Source: Diospyros lotus
Lineage: Eukaryota; Streptophyta; Magnoliopsida; Ericales; Ebenaceae
DNA length: 64,000 bases
Assembly: GCF_014633365.1 (NCBI RefSeq)
Contig: NC_068349.1
Location: 16,444,753-16,508,752, forward strand
Reading direction: 5' to 3'
Position numbers and translations under genes: made by a program. Each line of letters starts with the position of its first letter. Within the stretch, counting starts at the first letter, position 1. Of the stretch, positions 1 to 10,692 are shown one piece after another. Under the pieces are notes generated by a model that worked only from the letters and a program-made list of their open reading frames with translations, searched no databases and was not told where the DNA came from.

Positions 1-123
1 TCTCAGTACGAGCGCTCCTTCGGGTGGAGTTATTCGTGTTCGTCGAAGTAGCTGATCTGGTCCCATTCGGCATTTTGCGTTAAGATTGACTTTTTGTTGC
101 GTTTCCCACAGACGGTGCTAAAT
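1..123 (-). mobile_element. Start of the interior of a Tat-like Ty3/gypsy element, cut by the window edge
   Basis: On the minus strand, just after the LTR end at 124, the sequence reads TTTAGCACCGTCTGTGGGAA. This closely resembles the TTTGGCGCCGTCTGTGGGAA word that marks the primer-binding region of plant Tat-lineage Ty3/gypsy elements, where the primer is usually the 3' end of tRNA-Asp. The rest is untranslated leader, and any gag lies left of the window. The family call rests on this one junction motif and the LTR boundary. Confidence 0.55.
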
Positions 124-1053
124 TGTTGTTGCCAAAATACAACAATTAAAATTTCTAGGAGTGGGATGTGCGTGGATACCGTTGGCCTCGGGACTCGATC
201 GAAGATTTGGCTGCAAAACTAAGGGGGGCTTCCGAAGCCTTCCTTCCGAAGGATCAATGTAGGCTTCCGAAGGTCGCTTTCGCGGTCATCTTCCGAAGAG
301 TGGGCTTCGAATTGAGCTTCCGAAGGTATGAAGAAGCTTCCGAAGGAAAATAGGGGCTTTCGAAGGAAATGCTTGGGATATCCTTCCGAAGGTCTTTCCA
401 AATCAGCTTCCGAAGGTCTTCTCCAGCAGCTTCTGAAGGGTTTTTGTCCTTCCGAAGGGTATTTGGTCACATAGTAAAACCAACGTGGACTTCAGAAGAA
501 TGCTTCCGAAATAGGCTTCCAAAGAGTGAGGCTTCCGAAGGAACATGTTGTTTCCGAAGGTCTGTATGGGATAAACAACGATTAGAAGGCTCGCAGGATT
601 TTCCTCCCGTGAAGTCCCTCCAATGCTCAAGTCAGTGACCGAAGGAAAATAATTGCGGGGGATGGAAAGAAAACTAAATTTCGGGAGGAAAGTGGGAGAG
701 AAATACCGATATGTCGATCCTTGTTTGAGGGTTGAACTTGGCCTTTTATAGAGATTGAGTAGGGAGCACACGTGACCCTTCCGAAAGATTCCTTCCAAAG
801 GGCTCCTTCCGAAGGAACCTTCTCCAGCCGCTTTCAAATGGGGCTTCCGAAGCTCTTTCACCAGCAGCTTTCGAAGCTCTTTCCTCAACAACTTCCGGAG
901 CTCTTTCCTCAGCAGCTTCCGAAGCTCTCTCCTCAGCAGTTTCCGAAGCTCCTTCCTCAGCAACTTCCAAAGCTCTTCCTCAATAGTTTCCGAAGGTGGC
1001 TTTCCTGCCGTGCTTGGACTTTTTCCTTTTTTTCAATTTTTTGGGGCACCACA
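124..1053 (-). mobile_element. 5' LTR of the Tat-like element, carrying a palindromic-word cluster
   Basis: In minus orientation the block starts TGTGGTGCCCC and ends CAACAACA, the expected TG...CA form, with the primer-binding region directly after it. At its right edge the host sequence is the LTR of the neighbouring Ty3 element: AATAGAGGTATAAAT matches AATGGAGGTATAAAT at 6622 in the intact LTR copy. This places the insertion site at 1053/1054. About 25 copies or variants of CTTCCGAAGG fill positions 225-1005. Translations of this block are low-complexity (SFRR, LRKL and ASEG repeats) and I do not regard them as genes. The second LTR is outside the window. Confidence 0.6.
225..1005. repeat. 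Cluster of CTTCCGAAGG-type imperfect palindromes
   Basis: Roughly 25 occurrences of CTTCCGAAGG or one- to two-base variants (CTTCCAAAG, CTTTCGAAG, CTTCCGGAG) are scattered at irregular spacing. Each word has CTTC and GAAG arms around a single C or G, so it reads nearly the same on both strands. The irregular spacing argues against a simple tandem satellite. Confidence 0.85.
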
Positions 1054-2609
1054 AATAGAGGTATAAATTTGGCTTTAAGTTTGATGCTATTGCGTTATAT
1101 TCGAATGTGAATATACAGTTCGACAATGTTTTGTATTCTGGGAATATATATCTTGTCCTATACTCCGATTGAGATAATTCAAGATGATATGGAAAGCCAC
1201 GAGAAATATCTACAACTTTTGTGTTTTAACTTTTCAAAGAATCGGGCTTTATAGAGGTCGAAAATGGGCTTGAAGTTTCTATCATGGTGAATTATTCGGA
1301 TAAGGCTATCTTTGGGGGGAGTATTCGGATGGGTTGATATATATCCAGATGAGACACACACTCATCCGGATGTTACTCACATGGCTTCCCAAGACTCATT
1401 CAGATAAGCCATTTTCTATTCAAATGACTGAGAAACGATTCAGCAACTTGTTTACGGAGACGATAATTTATACATATATATAACACAAGCAATACCTATG
1501 GGCTATACCATTCTGAAAAAAGATTGGGGAAGACAGTCCCAATGGAAAAAAATGACAATTTGGGGTGATTCAAAGCTAGGTTAGAAGGAAATATAACTGA
1601 GTGTATATATATATATATATGAACAGTAAATTTACAAAGAATGAAAGAAGAAGATTAGTTCAACTAATCATCTGAATGCATACTCTTATGATCAAAAGAA
1701 CTCTCGAATGGAAGAACGAAATGAACATAAAAGAGTGGTATGAGGAGAAGAATTTGCCTGATGAAGAATCCTCTGTTGAAGCTCCAGACGCAAAACAAAC
1801 AGTAGGAGAAGAAGATGAAGGATATGAAGAAGAAGAACGGATGGAGAGAAGTTGAAGAGCAATGCAACAATGGGGGGCAAAGGGAGATATGCAAATTGAC
1901 ACTAAAATAGAAACAAGCACAGTGTGCAGAAGGAAAGGGGCTGCGACACTAGCTCTGTTCGCCAGTTTTTCAAAGACTCAATTGCCCCTACTTTTTTTGA
2001 TAACAAATAAACTTTTTAGGGCATTTCTGACCCTTGACACTTATTTTTTTATTTTTCGTTATTCTTTTCCTTACTCACACAAAGTTTTAAATTCCTTCAT
2101 CATTGGGCCCAAGCCCAGCCCAACAATTATACAACCCACCTGATAACCCATGGACTCATTAACTAATTAACTGAGGCCTATTTCATTATTTCCAATTTAT
2201 TAAAAATTATACCCATATATACCTATTTTCACGATTACATGAACCACAAAATAAAATTATACAAATCTAAAATTATTTCTATGCCATCAAAGAGATGTAT
2301 CATCGAGTATTAAAATACTTAGACCCACATTTAAAATGTCATTAAATTACCATCAAGTAATAAAACACCTAGACCCATTCATAATATAATTAAAATTCTA
2401 AACACATCTCAATGGCCCAATTCATTTGGACTTTTCCTACATTTTTGAATTCCATTTGGATGGGCTACGAAATTCTTATTTCCACTTACACTTCATTCCA
2501 TAAATAAAAAAATATATATATTTTTTCAATCCTCAATTAATTAAATCAAAAATTTTGAGCCCATAATAAAATACCCAAAAACGCCTAAACCCCCTAATGG
2601 GTTATTACA
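1054..2609 (-). repeat. 3' LTR (left copy) of the decayed Ty3 element, truncated by the Tat-like insertion
   Basis: This aligns almost base for base with 6622-8186. Shared landmarks are the ATCCGGATG-type words, a module related to CTCGTCCGAACTCCGATTG, a TA microsatellite, a short acidic reading frame and the end CCCCCTAATGGGTTATTACA. Compared with the right copy it lacks the first 363 bases, which the Tat-like insertion has displaced. Confidence 0.85.
1676..1855 (+). other. Short acidic reading frame in the LTR, truncated copy
   Basis: A 59-codon frame starts MHTLMIKRTLEWKNEMNIK and continues into a Glu-rich stretch. It runs antisense to the retrotransposon. The same frame is 76 codons long in the other LTR (7259-7489); here a small deletion near the end shifts it into a stop. 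I recognise no domain. It could be chance in a GAA/GAG-rich stretch. Confidence 0.3.
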
Positions 2610-3559
2610 CTTTATCCCCCATTTCCAAGAATTTGGTCCCCAAATTCGCATCTGACCACATGAACAACTGGAAAGGAAATGCCTCAACTCATCGTCAAAT
2701 TTTTGAACCACCTCGCCCTGACTGTGACATTGCCACCGGCCATTACAAACAGATTCAATCTATACTCTTATTCATTCTCTTATCATTCTGGAATGTTCAA
2801 TGACATTTTCTCATGTCACACCACACGCATGACCTTTATGGTCTAAAGAAAAAATCAACCACATGCTAAGGATCCATCACATACTTTCTTATCGTTAATA
2901 TGTGCCACACTGAATGCACATTGGCCAAACAAGGTTAATTTATATGTCAAAGGTCTAATTCGCACTAGGATTCTAGAAAGAGTCACTAGGACGAGGGTTG
3001 GGTTTTCCCCCGAGCTCTAAATATCGCATGCTCCTCATGGCATCACCCTTAACCATACATGGTCTCACATCTCAAATTATGAATCCCAACATTTCTGGTT
3101 TACATAACTTCCCTATCTATCTTGGGCCGATCTCACCTAGGCCCTAATGATTCTGATTTCTAAAATGTTTTCCTAATAACCAGGGGGCCCCAACAAGACT
3201 CGATATCCATCCCTCTCCCAACACGCTGGCGTCCTACATGGATTGCTATAAAATACCTCATAGGGTGGTGTCTCAATACTGGCATCTTAATTACTTTCAT
3301 AAACGAACTCCACTAATGGAAGATGATCGCCCTAACTACCAAGGAAATCCAACACACGTGCCAGTAGCATCTCCTCCAATGCCTGAAGAGTTCTCTCCTT
3401 CTATCGGTCTGTTTGCAGACGAAATGTAGTACTGAACTTCCACCTAGTCCCCAAGATAACATACGACACTTCACAATATACTTGACAGAATACCATTCAG
3501 TCCTACTATTTCCTTAATATACATCTCTGCCCAACGATTTAAGGAAAATGTTTTCTTAT

Positions 3560-3990
3560 TTATCCAGGAGGGACTGATTTAGTCATCCCGACTACTAGTA
3601 CCCCAAACGACCTCGTTCTTTTCGCCATCCTAGGTAATCCCTACGCAAGGTCCATGGGTGCATTATCCCACTCCCACTTCGAGTTGATAATAATTGCCAT
3701 AAATATGAGAGTTTCTGACGTTCAGCCTTAACTTGCTAACACGTTAGGCATTGCAAAACAAATCTCGCCACGTCTCTCCTTAAATCGTTCTAGGTGAATA
3801 ATATAATGAACCTTAAGCCTCAAATAGGGTCCACAAGGAAACCATTTCCTTCAACCAAATTCGCACTTGCTAACCATAGCATACATTCTGTAATTTTCCA
3901 TTGTGTATAAGTAACCCTTAAGTATTCTCGATGAGTTTCTTCACTCGGTGAGTATATGACCATTCCATCGATAGCACTATAATATCTTCC
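3560..3990 (-). pseudogene. Reverse transcriptase and integrase remnant
   Basis: Minus-strand translation gives IYSPSEETHREYLRV and MYAMVSKCEFGLKEM, which match the YS.SEEEH..HL and [13 protein letters not shown] region after the RT active site of plant Ty3 elements. Some 110-260 bases downstream it gives KWEWDNAPMDLA and VLVVGMTKSV, which match the WKWE.I.MDF...IWVIVDRLTKSAH core of integrase. Frames change between these pieces and stops occur inside them, so nothing functional can be made. The intervening RNase H is deleted. Confidence 0.65.
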
Positions 3991-5645
3991 TTGAGATAAC
4001 TTATCTCCATCTTACAATTTATTGATACCATCCTAGCCACATGCCAATCTTAAAAGATACATCACCTCAACACCCAATCCAACAATTTATCCACTTATGG
4101 TGGGGGTTCTTACTCCTTATAATTATTTACTTCGAGTGCTACAGTCTATGCACTTTCTAAATCTCCCACATTTCCTCCTCATAGAACATTAGGACTCTCC
4201 CCTAATGAATACACTTGAGTGAGCACTAACCTTGTCTCAAAGTCTTAAAATTTCACTATGAGCTCCTACAGCTTCATTTCTTCCAATACATCCTTCTCAT
4301 TTAACACGTTTACTTATCCAATTTGATCGTAAATCCTTCACTTCCTTGGTCACTATCGCTCATCGACCAAAGTTTGATTTCCCTTTCCCTAAGTTAGCAA
4401 TAGTGGATTTCCTCTTAATTATGCATTACTATATGTTTACCCATACAAAATCGGTATATTACAGTATCGCAAACCACATGAATTTGTATATATATATATA
4501 TATAGATAACTTATTGCAATTATTATTATTTCCTGTGGCATTAGAAAACCAAATCCAGCATCAACACAGTCACTAAACGAAAGGGACACTGGCGACCGTT
4601 CGCGATCTGTTGACAGCTGCTATGCTGAATAAGGCTCTCACCTCATTGCTTATTTCCCCTTAGCCTTGCACTGGCCTACCATTTTCGTATTACATTTTTC
4701 CTCTCATTATAGGCTAACCTATATTTTAGATATATACATAATCGTATGCGTATGTACTCTCAATCCAAAATTCCAATTAGTTATTTCTATGAGTAATTAC
4801 ACGGGTCATTCTTAGGTTCCCGACATGGATACACTACGTACTCGCCTGGTAGTTTACTTATGGGTACTACCTCCCTCGAAATCTTATCATTTATTATCAA
4901 AATATCTCCTACTCACATGCTTCACAAGTATCTACACTTCAAACCGATTACAGTTATACTATTCATATGCCGCGTCCATTAACCCATGATAATAATTCGA
5001 TGACACTCAATTACTCAAGCTCCCTTTTCTCATGAGAGCGATCCTTTCCCTTTTTAAGGCCTCGAGAATTAACATGACACCCTTAGGTTGATTGCTCCAA
5101 TACACACTAGTCAACCAAGGTTTTAATCTATCCAATCCATCATGATGGAATATTATCATTCACCTTGCCATACATGTACGATAATTTCTACACAACTAAT
5201 ATTTATGAATGGTCTTAGTTGTGACAAAACAAAGTTCTGGGTACATTTCGCTTCTACATTCAATACATTCCATTCATATTTCCATTATTACATAGATTTA
5301 AGCTAATGCTTACAACTGTTCCAATACAACACCCTTACTACACAATGCTCTCCGCGTCCCCCTCAGCATGGGACGTCGCCTCATCTGCCCAGCAATCTGG
5401 GTACCCATTGCTGCTTACACTAGATTCAAGTCCAGTAGTTTCCTTCCTCTGATAAGTCGATCCCCATTCCACGGCCTCTGAAGGAACTTCCCCACAAATG
5501 GTCTTACCTTCGACCGGGTCATAAGGTAGGGTTTGATAAGGTTCCCATAGCTCCACTTGCTAGCTTCACCGCTCCAACAAAATCATCATAATGAAATCGG
5601 AGGTGCATATTCTACATCAGGATTCTGACCAGCTGCTTCCATACT

Positions 5646-5906
5646 TCATTCATATACTTCCTCACGAAACAACACTTGCTTTTCGGGAATACCCCACAGA
5701 GGTTCACATATGGTGGCCTCAAACACTGCATTCACTCGGTGCAAATAATCTACCACAGGCTCACCCTCTCGTTGCTTTCCTCCCCACACTGAAAGTAGCT
5801 CCTCTTCCCAGTGATGCCAAAGCAAATCTAGTTCCCTAAGACTTGGGTCTATCATCCACCATCTTGATCCTCCAGAGTCCATGCCAAAGGGTTTTAAAAT
5901 TTGCAC
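5646..5906 (-). pseudogene. Probable gag remnant
   Basis: The 86-codon frame contains GGSRWWMIDPSLREL, then LWHHWEEELLSVWGGKQREG and VVDYLHRVNAV. This pattern (a WW motif, then a W-EE-L segment, then a basic-acidic YLHR-F motif) resembles the retrotransposon gag capsid region. Its place just downstream of the primer-binding site and 5' LTR fits gag. A related open stretch follows at 5338-5556. Both are too short and broken for an intact gag. Confidence 0.5.
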
Positions 5907-6242
5907 GCAAGGTCAAGTGTCAAATCCCCTACCAAAGTAGACCATTTCTCCTAAAGCACCATAATTGGAACACACACGCCTTATTATTAATACCCTTCTA
6001 GACATCCCTATGGGATGACAAGAATACTTACATATATATACGTACATAAGAGGGTGTTCTAACCTTGACCTCAAACCAGTGGCTTCTTGCTACGGGCACC
6101 CATTTTTCTCATACCTAGCAATTTTGTTTTTTTGGACATCATTCTAATACATTTCTATTTTTTTTTTTTGGACTAATAATCATAGTCCTAACTCTACCCA
6201 TCACTCCTAGGTGTACAGAGACTCTATTTACTCCTAATTTAC

Positions 6243-6254
6243 GCTCTGATACCA
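6243..6254 (-). other. Primer-binding site (initiator-Met tRNA type)
   Basis: The minus strand reads TGGTATCAGAGC four bases after the 5' LTR end. This is the standard plant retrotransposon site complementary to the 3' end of initiator methionine tRNA. It fixes the minus orientation of the element. Confidence 0.85.
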
Positions 6255-6294
6255 AAATTGTAAGGCCCGCTTTCGAATATGTTGGAGGGGCATT

Positions 6295-7000
6295 GAGTGG
6301 TATCTGGATGGTTAGAGGTGTATTTAGATGTCTCTAGGAGTGATTGAGAGTGATATCTGGATATGGGGTGATACATCCAGATGTTAGAAATCAAGAATGT
6401 GAGTGATATTCGGATGCTACAGTAGCACATCCGGATGGGTATCCGGATATGGGCTAAGTCATTCGGATGCAACATGTTTCAGAAATTCAACTTCGACAAG
6501 GTTTCGTATTTTGGGCATAACTTTCTCGTCCGAACTCTGATTGGGATGATTCAAGATGATATGGAAAGAAAATAAAAATATATACAACTTTTATGTCTTA
6601 AGTTTTCAAATATTCTGGTTTAATGGAGGTATAAATTTGGCTTGAAGTTTGATGCTATTGTGTTATATTCAAATATGAATATACAGTTCGACAGCGTTTG
6701 GTATTCTAGGAATATCTCTTTCGTCCGAACTCCGATTGAGATGATTCAAGATGATATGGAAATCCAAGAGAAATATCTACAACTTTTGTGTTTTAAGTTT
6801 TCAAAGAAGCAGGCTTTATAGAGGTCAAATATGGACTTGAAGTTGCTATCATGGTGAACTATCCGGATAAGGCTATCTTTAGGAGGTAGTATTCGGATGG
6901 GTTGATATATATCCGAATGAGACACACACTCATCCGGATGTTACTCACATGGCTTCCCAAGACTCATTTTGATATGCCATTTTCTATTCGGATGACTGAG
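6295..7000. repeat. Cluster of ATCCGGATG-type palindromes in the LTR
   Basis: About 13 words of the form YATCCGGATR or close variants (TATCTGGATGG, CATCCAGATGT, TATTCGGATGC, TATCCGAATGA) occur, mainly in 6295-6475 and 6855-7000. The ideal word ATCCGGAT is a perfect 8-bp palindrome. The other LTR carries the matching second subset at 1277-1430. Confidence 0.85.
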
Positions 7001-7258
7001 AAACGATTCAGCAACTTGTTTACGGAGACGACAATTTATATATATATATATATATAACACAAGCAATACCTATGGGCTACACCATTCCGAAAGAAGATTG
7101 GGGAAGACAATCCCAATGGAAAATAATGAAAATTTAGGGTGATTCAAAGCTAGGTTAGAAGGAAATATAATTGGGTGTATATATGTATATATATATATAT
7201 ATATGAACAGTAAATTTACAGAGAAGGATAAAGAAAAATAGTTCAACTAATAATCTAA

Positions 7259-7489
7259 ATGCATACTCTTATGATCAAAAGAACTCTCGAATGGAAGAAC
7301 GAAATGAACATAAAAGAGTGGTATGAGGAGAAGAATTTGCCTGATGAAGAATCCTCCGTTGAAGCTCCAGACACAAAACAAACAGTGGGAGAAGAAGATG
7401 AAGGATATGAAGAAGAAGAACAGATGGAGAAGAAGTTGAAGAGCAATGCAGCAGTGGGGGGCAAAGGGAGATATGCAAATCGACACTAA
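7259..7489 (+). other. Short acidic reading frame in the LTR, longer copy
   Basis: The 76-codon frame has a mixed basic N-terminal half (IKRTLEWKNEMNIKEWYEEK) and a Glu-rich middle, and ends in a short basic tail. It is antisense to its host LTR. The paired frame at 1676-1855 keeps the first 50 or so residues. Relic of a captured gene or chance are both possible. Confidence 0.3.
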
Positions 7490-8186
7490 AATAGAAATAA
7501 GCACTGTGTGCAGAAGGAAAGGGGCTGCGACACCAGCTCTGTTCGCCAGTTTTTCAAAGACTCAATTGCCCCTACTTTTTTTGATAACAAATAAACTTTT
7601 TAGGGCATTTCTGACCTTTGACACTTATTTTTTATTTTTCGTTATTCTTTTCCTTATTCACACAAAGTTTTAAATTCCTTCATCATTGGGCCCAAGCCCA
7701 GCCCAACAATTATACAACCCACCTGATAACCCAGGGACTCATTAACTAATTAACTGGGGCATATTTCATTATTTCCCAATTTATTAAAAATTATACCCAT
7801 ATACCTATTTTCATGATTACATGAACCACAAAATAAAATTATTCAAATCTAAAATTATTTCTATGCCATCAAAGAGATGTATCATCGAGTTTTAAAATAC
7901 TTAGACCCACATTTAAAATGTCATTAAATTGCCATCAAGTAATAAAACACCTAGACCCATTGATAATATAATTAAAATTCTAAATACATCTTAATGGCCC
8001 AATTCATTTGGACTTTTCCCACATTTTTGAATTCCATTTGGATGGGCTACGAAATTCTTATTTCCACTTACACTTTATTCTATAAATAAAAAAAATATTT
8101 TTTCAATCCTCAATTAATTAAAGCAAAAATTTTGAGCCCATAATAAAATACCCAAAAATGCCTAGACCCCCTAATGGGTCGTTACA

Positions 8187-8348
8187 CATGGATTGTGCTT
8201 TATTTGTATGGCTATGATTTCCTCTCCAAAAGAGAAAAGAATAGAGGGTTGAGATGAAGTCTTGCATTTAAAATATCAAGACTAGGAAAATAATCCAAAA
8301 AGAAAGGAAAGGAAAAGGAAGGAAGAAGGAAGAAGTCTTCCATTGTTT

Positions 8349-8382
<34 letters not shown>

Positions 8383-9927
8383 TTGGAAGAAGTCTCTCAT
8401 GGAGGAAAGGATGAAGAAGAAGAAAAGGAAGAAATCATGGTAAGTCCCATTTTTCCTCTCTTTATTTTTGGTATCCTTTGTATGCAAAGTAAGTTGCTTG
8501 TTGGAATGCCATCTTAGATGGGAGAAGATGATGATGGGAGCTCTCTTGAGATGAAGATTGAAAGATTTCAAGAATGAGGTAAGGGATGGCCCCATGGGAG
8601 GGTGGCCTTGTAATGTGTTGTAAGTATAGTTCATAAATGTGTATATTGAATTTGGCATGTTCTATTGTGTTCATAAGACCTATGGCCATAGGGTAGTTTG
8701 GGAACATGGTGGGAATGTTGGGATGATGCCTCTAACCTTGGTGGGTTGTGAAGACAAAGAGACCTAGCCACACTTGCATGCATTTGGCATCATATGATCT
8801 TGTTATGTTTATATTTATTTTGCATTGCACCTTTATTGAGCTTAATAGCTCATGAGGTTTTTACCCTCACATATAGGTTGTCAAGGCATGAGAAAGTCAA
8901 GGCAATGGTGGGATGGCTTGTAGATGCATGGGATGGAAGATTCGAGACCATAGTGTGGCTTATGAAAGCCTATTTTTTTGGTTGAATTTATTTATGTTGT
9001 AATAAGCTCCATGAATGGGGTAAGATGCAATATTTTCCCTTTTATTGTGTAAGGTTTGTGGAAGAAGAAAATGAATATTTTCTTATAAGCTTTTGTGGGA
9101 AAAGTGGGTATTTTGATGTATGTATGAAGGGTGTAATTCTTGGAAATTTTGGGTTATATTGCCAAGAAGTTGAATTTCAAAGGGTGGGATTTGGAAGAAA
9201 AATTGCCCCTTTTGGTTAGTTTAAAGGCATCTAGTTGGGGAAAATTTTGGGGGTTTTGGGAGGCCCAATTTTTGGATTTGGGGTCCCAATGTTCCAGAAA
9301 TTAAATCTGGAAATGTTGAAAAAAAAAATTGGAACTAGTAGGTGGCAGTAGCAGCCGCTCAGGCAGGGTCGTGCGTGCTGCCAGCGCGCAACTGGGCCCT
9401 GCGTGCTCCCCGGGGCGCACTACAGGCCCTACTGGCCAATTTTTTTTTTTTAAAAAAATGAAAATTTAAGGGGTTTTTTGGGCATTTCCTTATTGATTTT
9501 GGGCCCCGAAGGAATTTTCAAAAATAAAGGGATTTTTGGGTATTTTTGGAGAAAGTGCCAAAATTTTTGGAAATTTAAATTATATGAATTTTTCCTCCAA
9601 AATTGGTAAAAATCAATGGGTTGATTAAAATGGTGATTTTTATAGAGCCCGGTGGAATTCTTGGAAAGAGCAAGAATTAAAATAAATAAATACATTAAAA
9701 TGGTGATTGGAGCAATCTTAATGGAAATTAATTAGCCAAGTGCGGTATGGTTAAAACCCAAATCTACTAGTAGATCCTAGGGTTGAGGGAAGGGAAGGAC
9801 AAACCCTAGTTCCCACCTAAGGTGTTTCGTGTTGAAACATAGTCCGCCCTTCACGAATGGCCGGACATGTGAGCAGTTTGGATGATTGTTCACGAGTGGC
9901 ACCCGTAAGTGGAAACGAGGCGTCACA
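8187..9927. mobile_element. LTR-like non-coding fragment, orientation unresolved
   Basis: No coding sequence is convincing here. The right edge reads GAAACGAGGCGTCACA, an LTR-like end. Other LTR-like elements are a hairpin TGAGCT-TAAT-AGCTCA (8837-8852) followed by TATAGGTTGTC, a later TTGTAATAAG, and a GC-rich GCGCGCA/GGGGCGCAC block (9360-9430). A GAAA microsatellite lies at 8353-8382. Either an LTR is broken by the element on its left, or two LTR pieces abut. Confidence 0.45.
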
Positions 9928-10690
9928 TAAATTCCATGAAAAGAAACTTTAAATGCTTATACCATACACATTTTTCTATAAAAAAGTTAAGAGTGTTTGA
10001 TTATTTTTATAAAAAAATATATATAATCAAACACAATCTTATTGTTTAAAAAGTATATGAAATTAATCTCAATGTCCTTTTCGGCATAACCAAAAGCGAG
10101 TAAAATATTCAATTTTTGCATTATTTTCAATTCTATAATCAATTTTTAATTCTATCAATTGTAATATTAAACTTTTGTACTTAATTTTAGTTTAGACAAC
10201 CATTAACACCATTCGATTTTTTACTAGTGTGGCAAACTGAGATGGTAAATATTCATTCAAATAGTTGTCATGTCAGTGCCCCTTGAACTGTTTTACTATC
10301 TATGTAAATGATAACATATCTCACATAGAAGTCTTCATAACATTATTCAGTTCTCATGAATATGTTCGTTTTCGCTGTAAACATCGGCTTGATTCAACGA
10401 GAGTTTTTAAAGAATTGAGCCCTATACAATTGTCCCTTAAAGTAACCCCACTTCCCTCTCACATAAGTGATTACTTAATTATGAGTAACCTGCTTACTCT
10501 ATTTGAAAATTTTGAGTTTAAGAATTATTAAAGCAAATATCGCTATCATTTTTCTTACGAGTATCACTGTTTCATTATAGGAATAGACAAGAAGATGAAC
10601 CCCCATAGTGATCTAATAAAATTTTTTACAATTAAGTTATCCCTTTGAACCTAGATCTCTAATCCATTAGATTGGATTTCCATTATATCA
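9928..10690. other. AT-rich non-coding stretch
   Basis: I see no coding potential. The right part may be the LTR of the minus-strand copia element: beyond the end of its pol frame, the minus strand reads AATGGAAATCCAATCTAATGG and GGTTCAAAGGGATAAC, the kind of sequence found downstream of pol in such elements. I could not fix an LTR boundary. Confidence 0.4.
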
Positions 10691-10692
10691 AC

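Larger units (their letters stand above)
2610..6258 (-). pseudogene. Interior of the decayed Ty3/gypsy element
   Basis: No intact reading frame remains. Reading the minus strand from right to left, gag-like pieces lie near 5900-5640, reverse-transcriptase pieces near 3990-3830 and integrase pieces near 3720-3570. The order matches Ty3/gypsy (gag, RT, IN), but the RNase H region that should separate the last two is missing. Much of 4000-5300 is AT-rich with no recognisable coding sequence and includes a TA run near 4485-4502. Confidence 0.7.
1054..8186 (-). mobile_element. Decayed Ty3/gypsy retrotransposon with two LTRs
   Basis: Two long, closely similar blocks (1054-2609 and 6259-8186) flank a 3.6-kb interior. 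In minus orientation they begin TGTAACGACCC or TGTAATAACCC. A primer-binding site for initiator-Met tRNA lies at 6243-6254, next to the right LTR. A purine-rich tract (AAATGGGGGATAAAG on the minus strand) abuts the left LTR at 2610-2624. The interior keeps only broken gag, reverse transcriptase and integrase pieces. The outer 360 bp of the left LTR lies beyond the Tat-like insertion, outside the window. Confidence 0.85.
6259..8186 (-). repeat. 5' LTR (right copy) of the decayed Ty3 element, 1.93 kb
   Basis: Minus orientation runs from TGTAACGACCC at the right to GGGCCTTACA at the left, directly before the primer-binding site. The 3' part holds a cluster of ATCCGGATG-type words (6295-6475 and 6855-7000). 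It also has an internal duplication with a period of about 195 bp (the block starting CTTCGACA at 6491 recurs as GTTCGACA at 6686), containing the CGTCCGAACTCNGATTG module. The direct flank at 8187 is CATGG; its partner lies outside the window. Confidence 0.85.

Noticed and set aside
219..970. Overlapping open frames with SFRR, LRKL and SEG repeats on both strands
   Set aside because: They follow from the CTTCCGAAGG words, which leave all frames open; there is no domain or splice context.
225..1005. CRISPR-like array of short repeats
   Set aside because: Words are only about 10 bp, irregularly spaced and variable, in plant nuclear LTR DNA; no cas genes.
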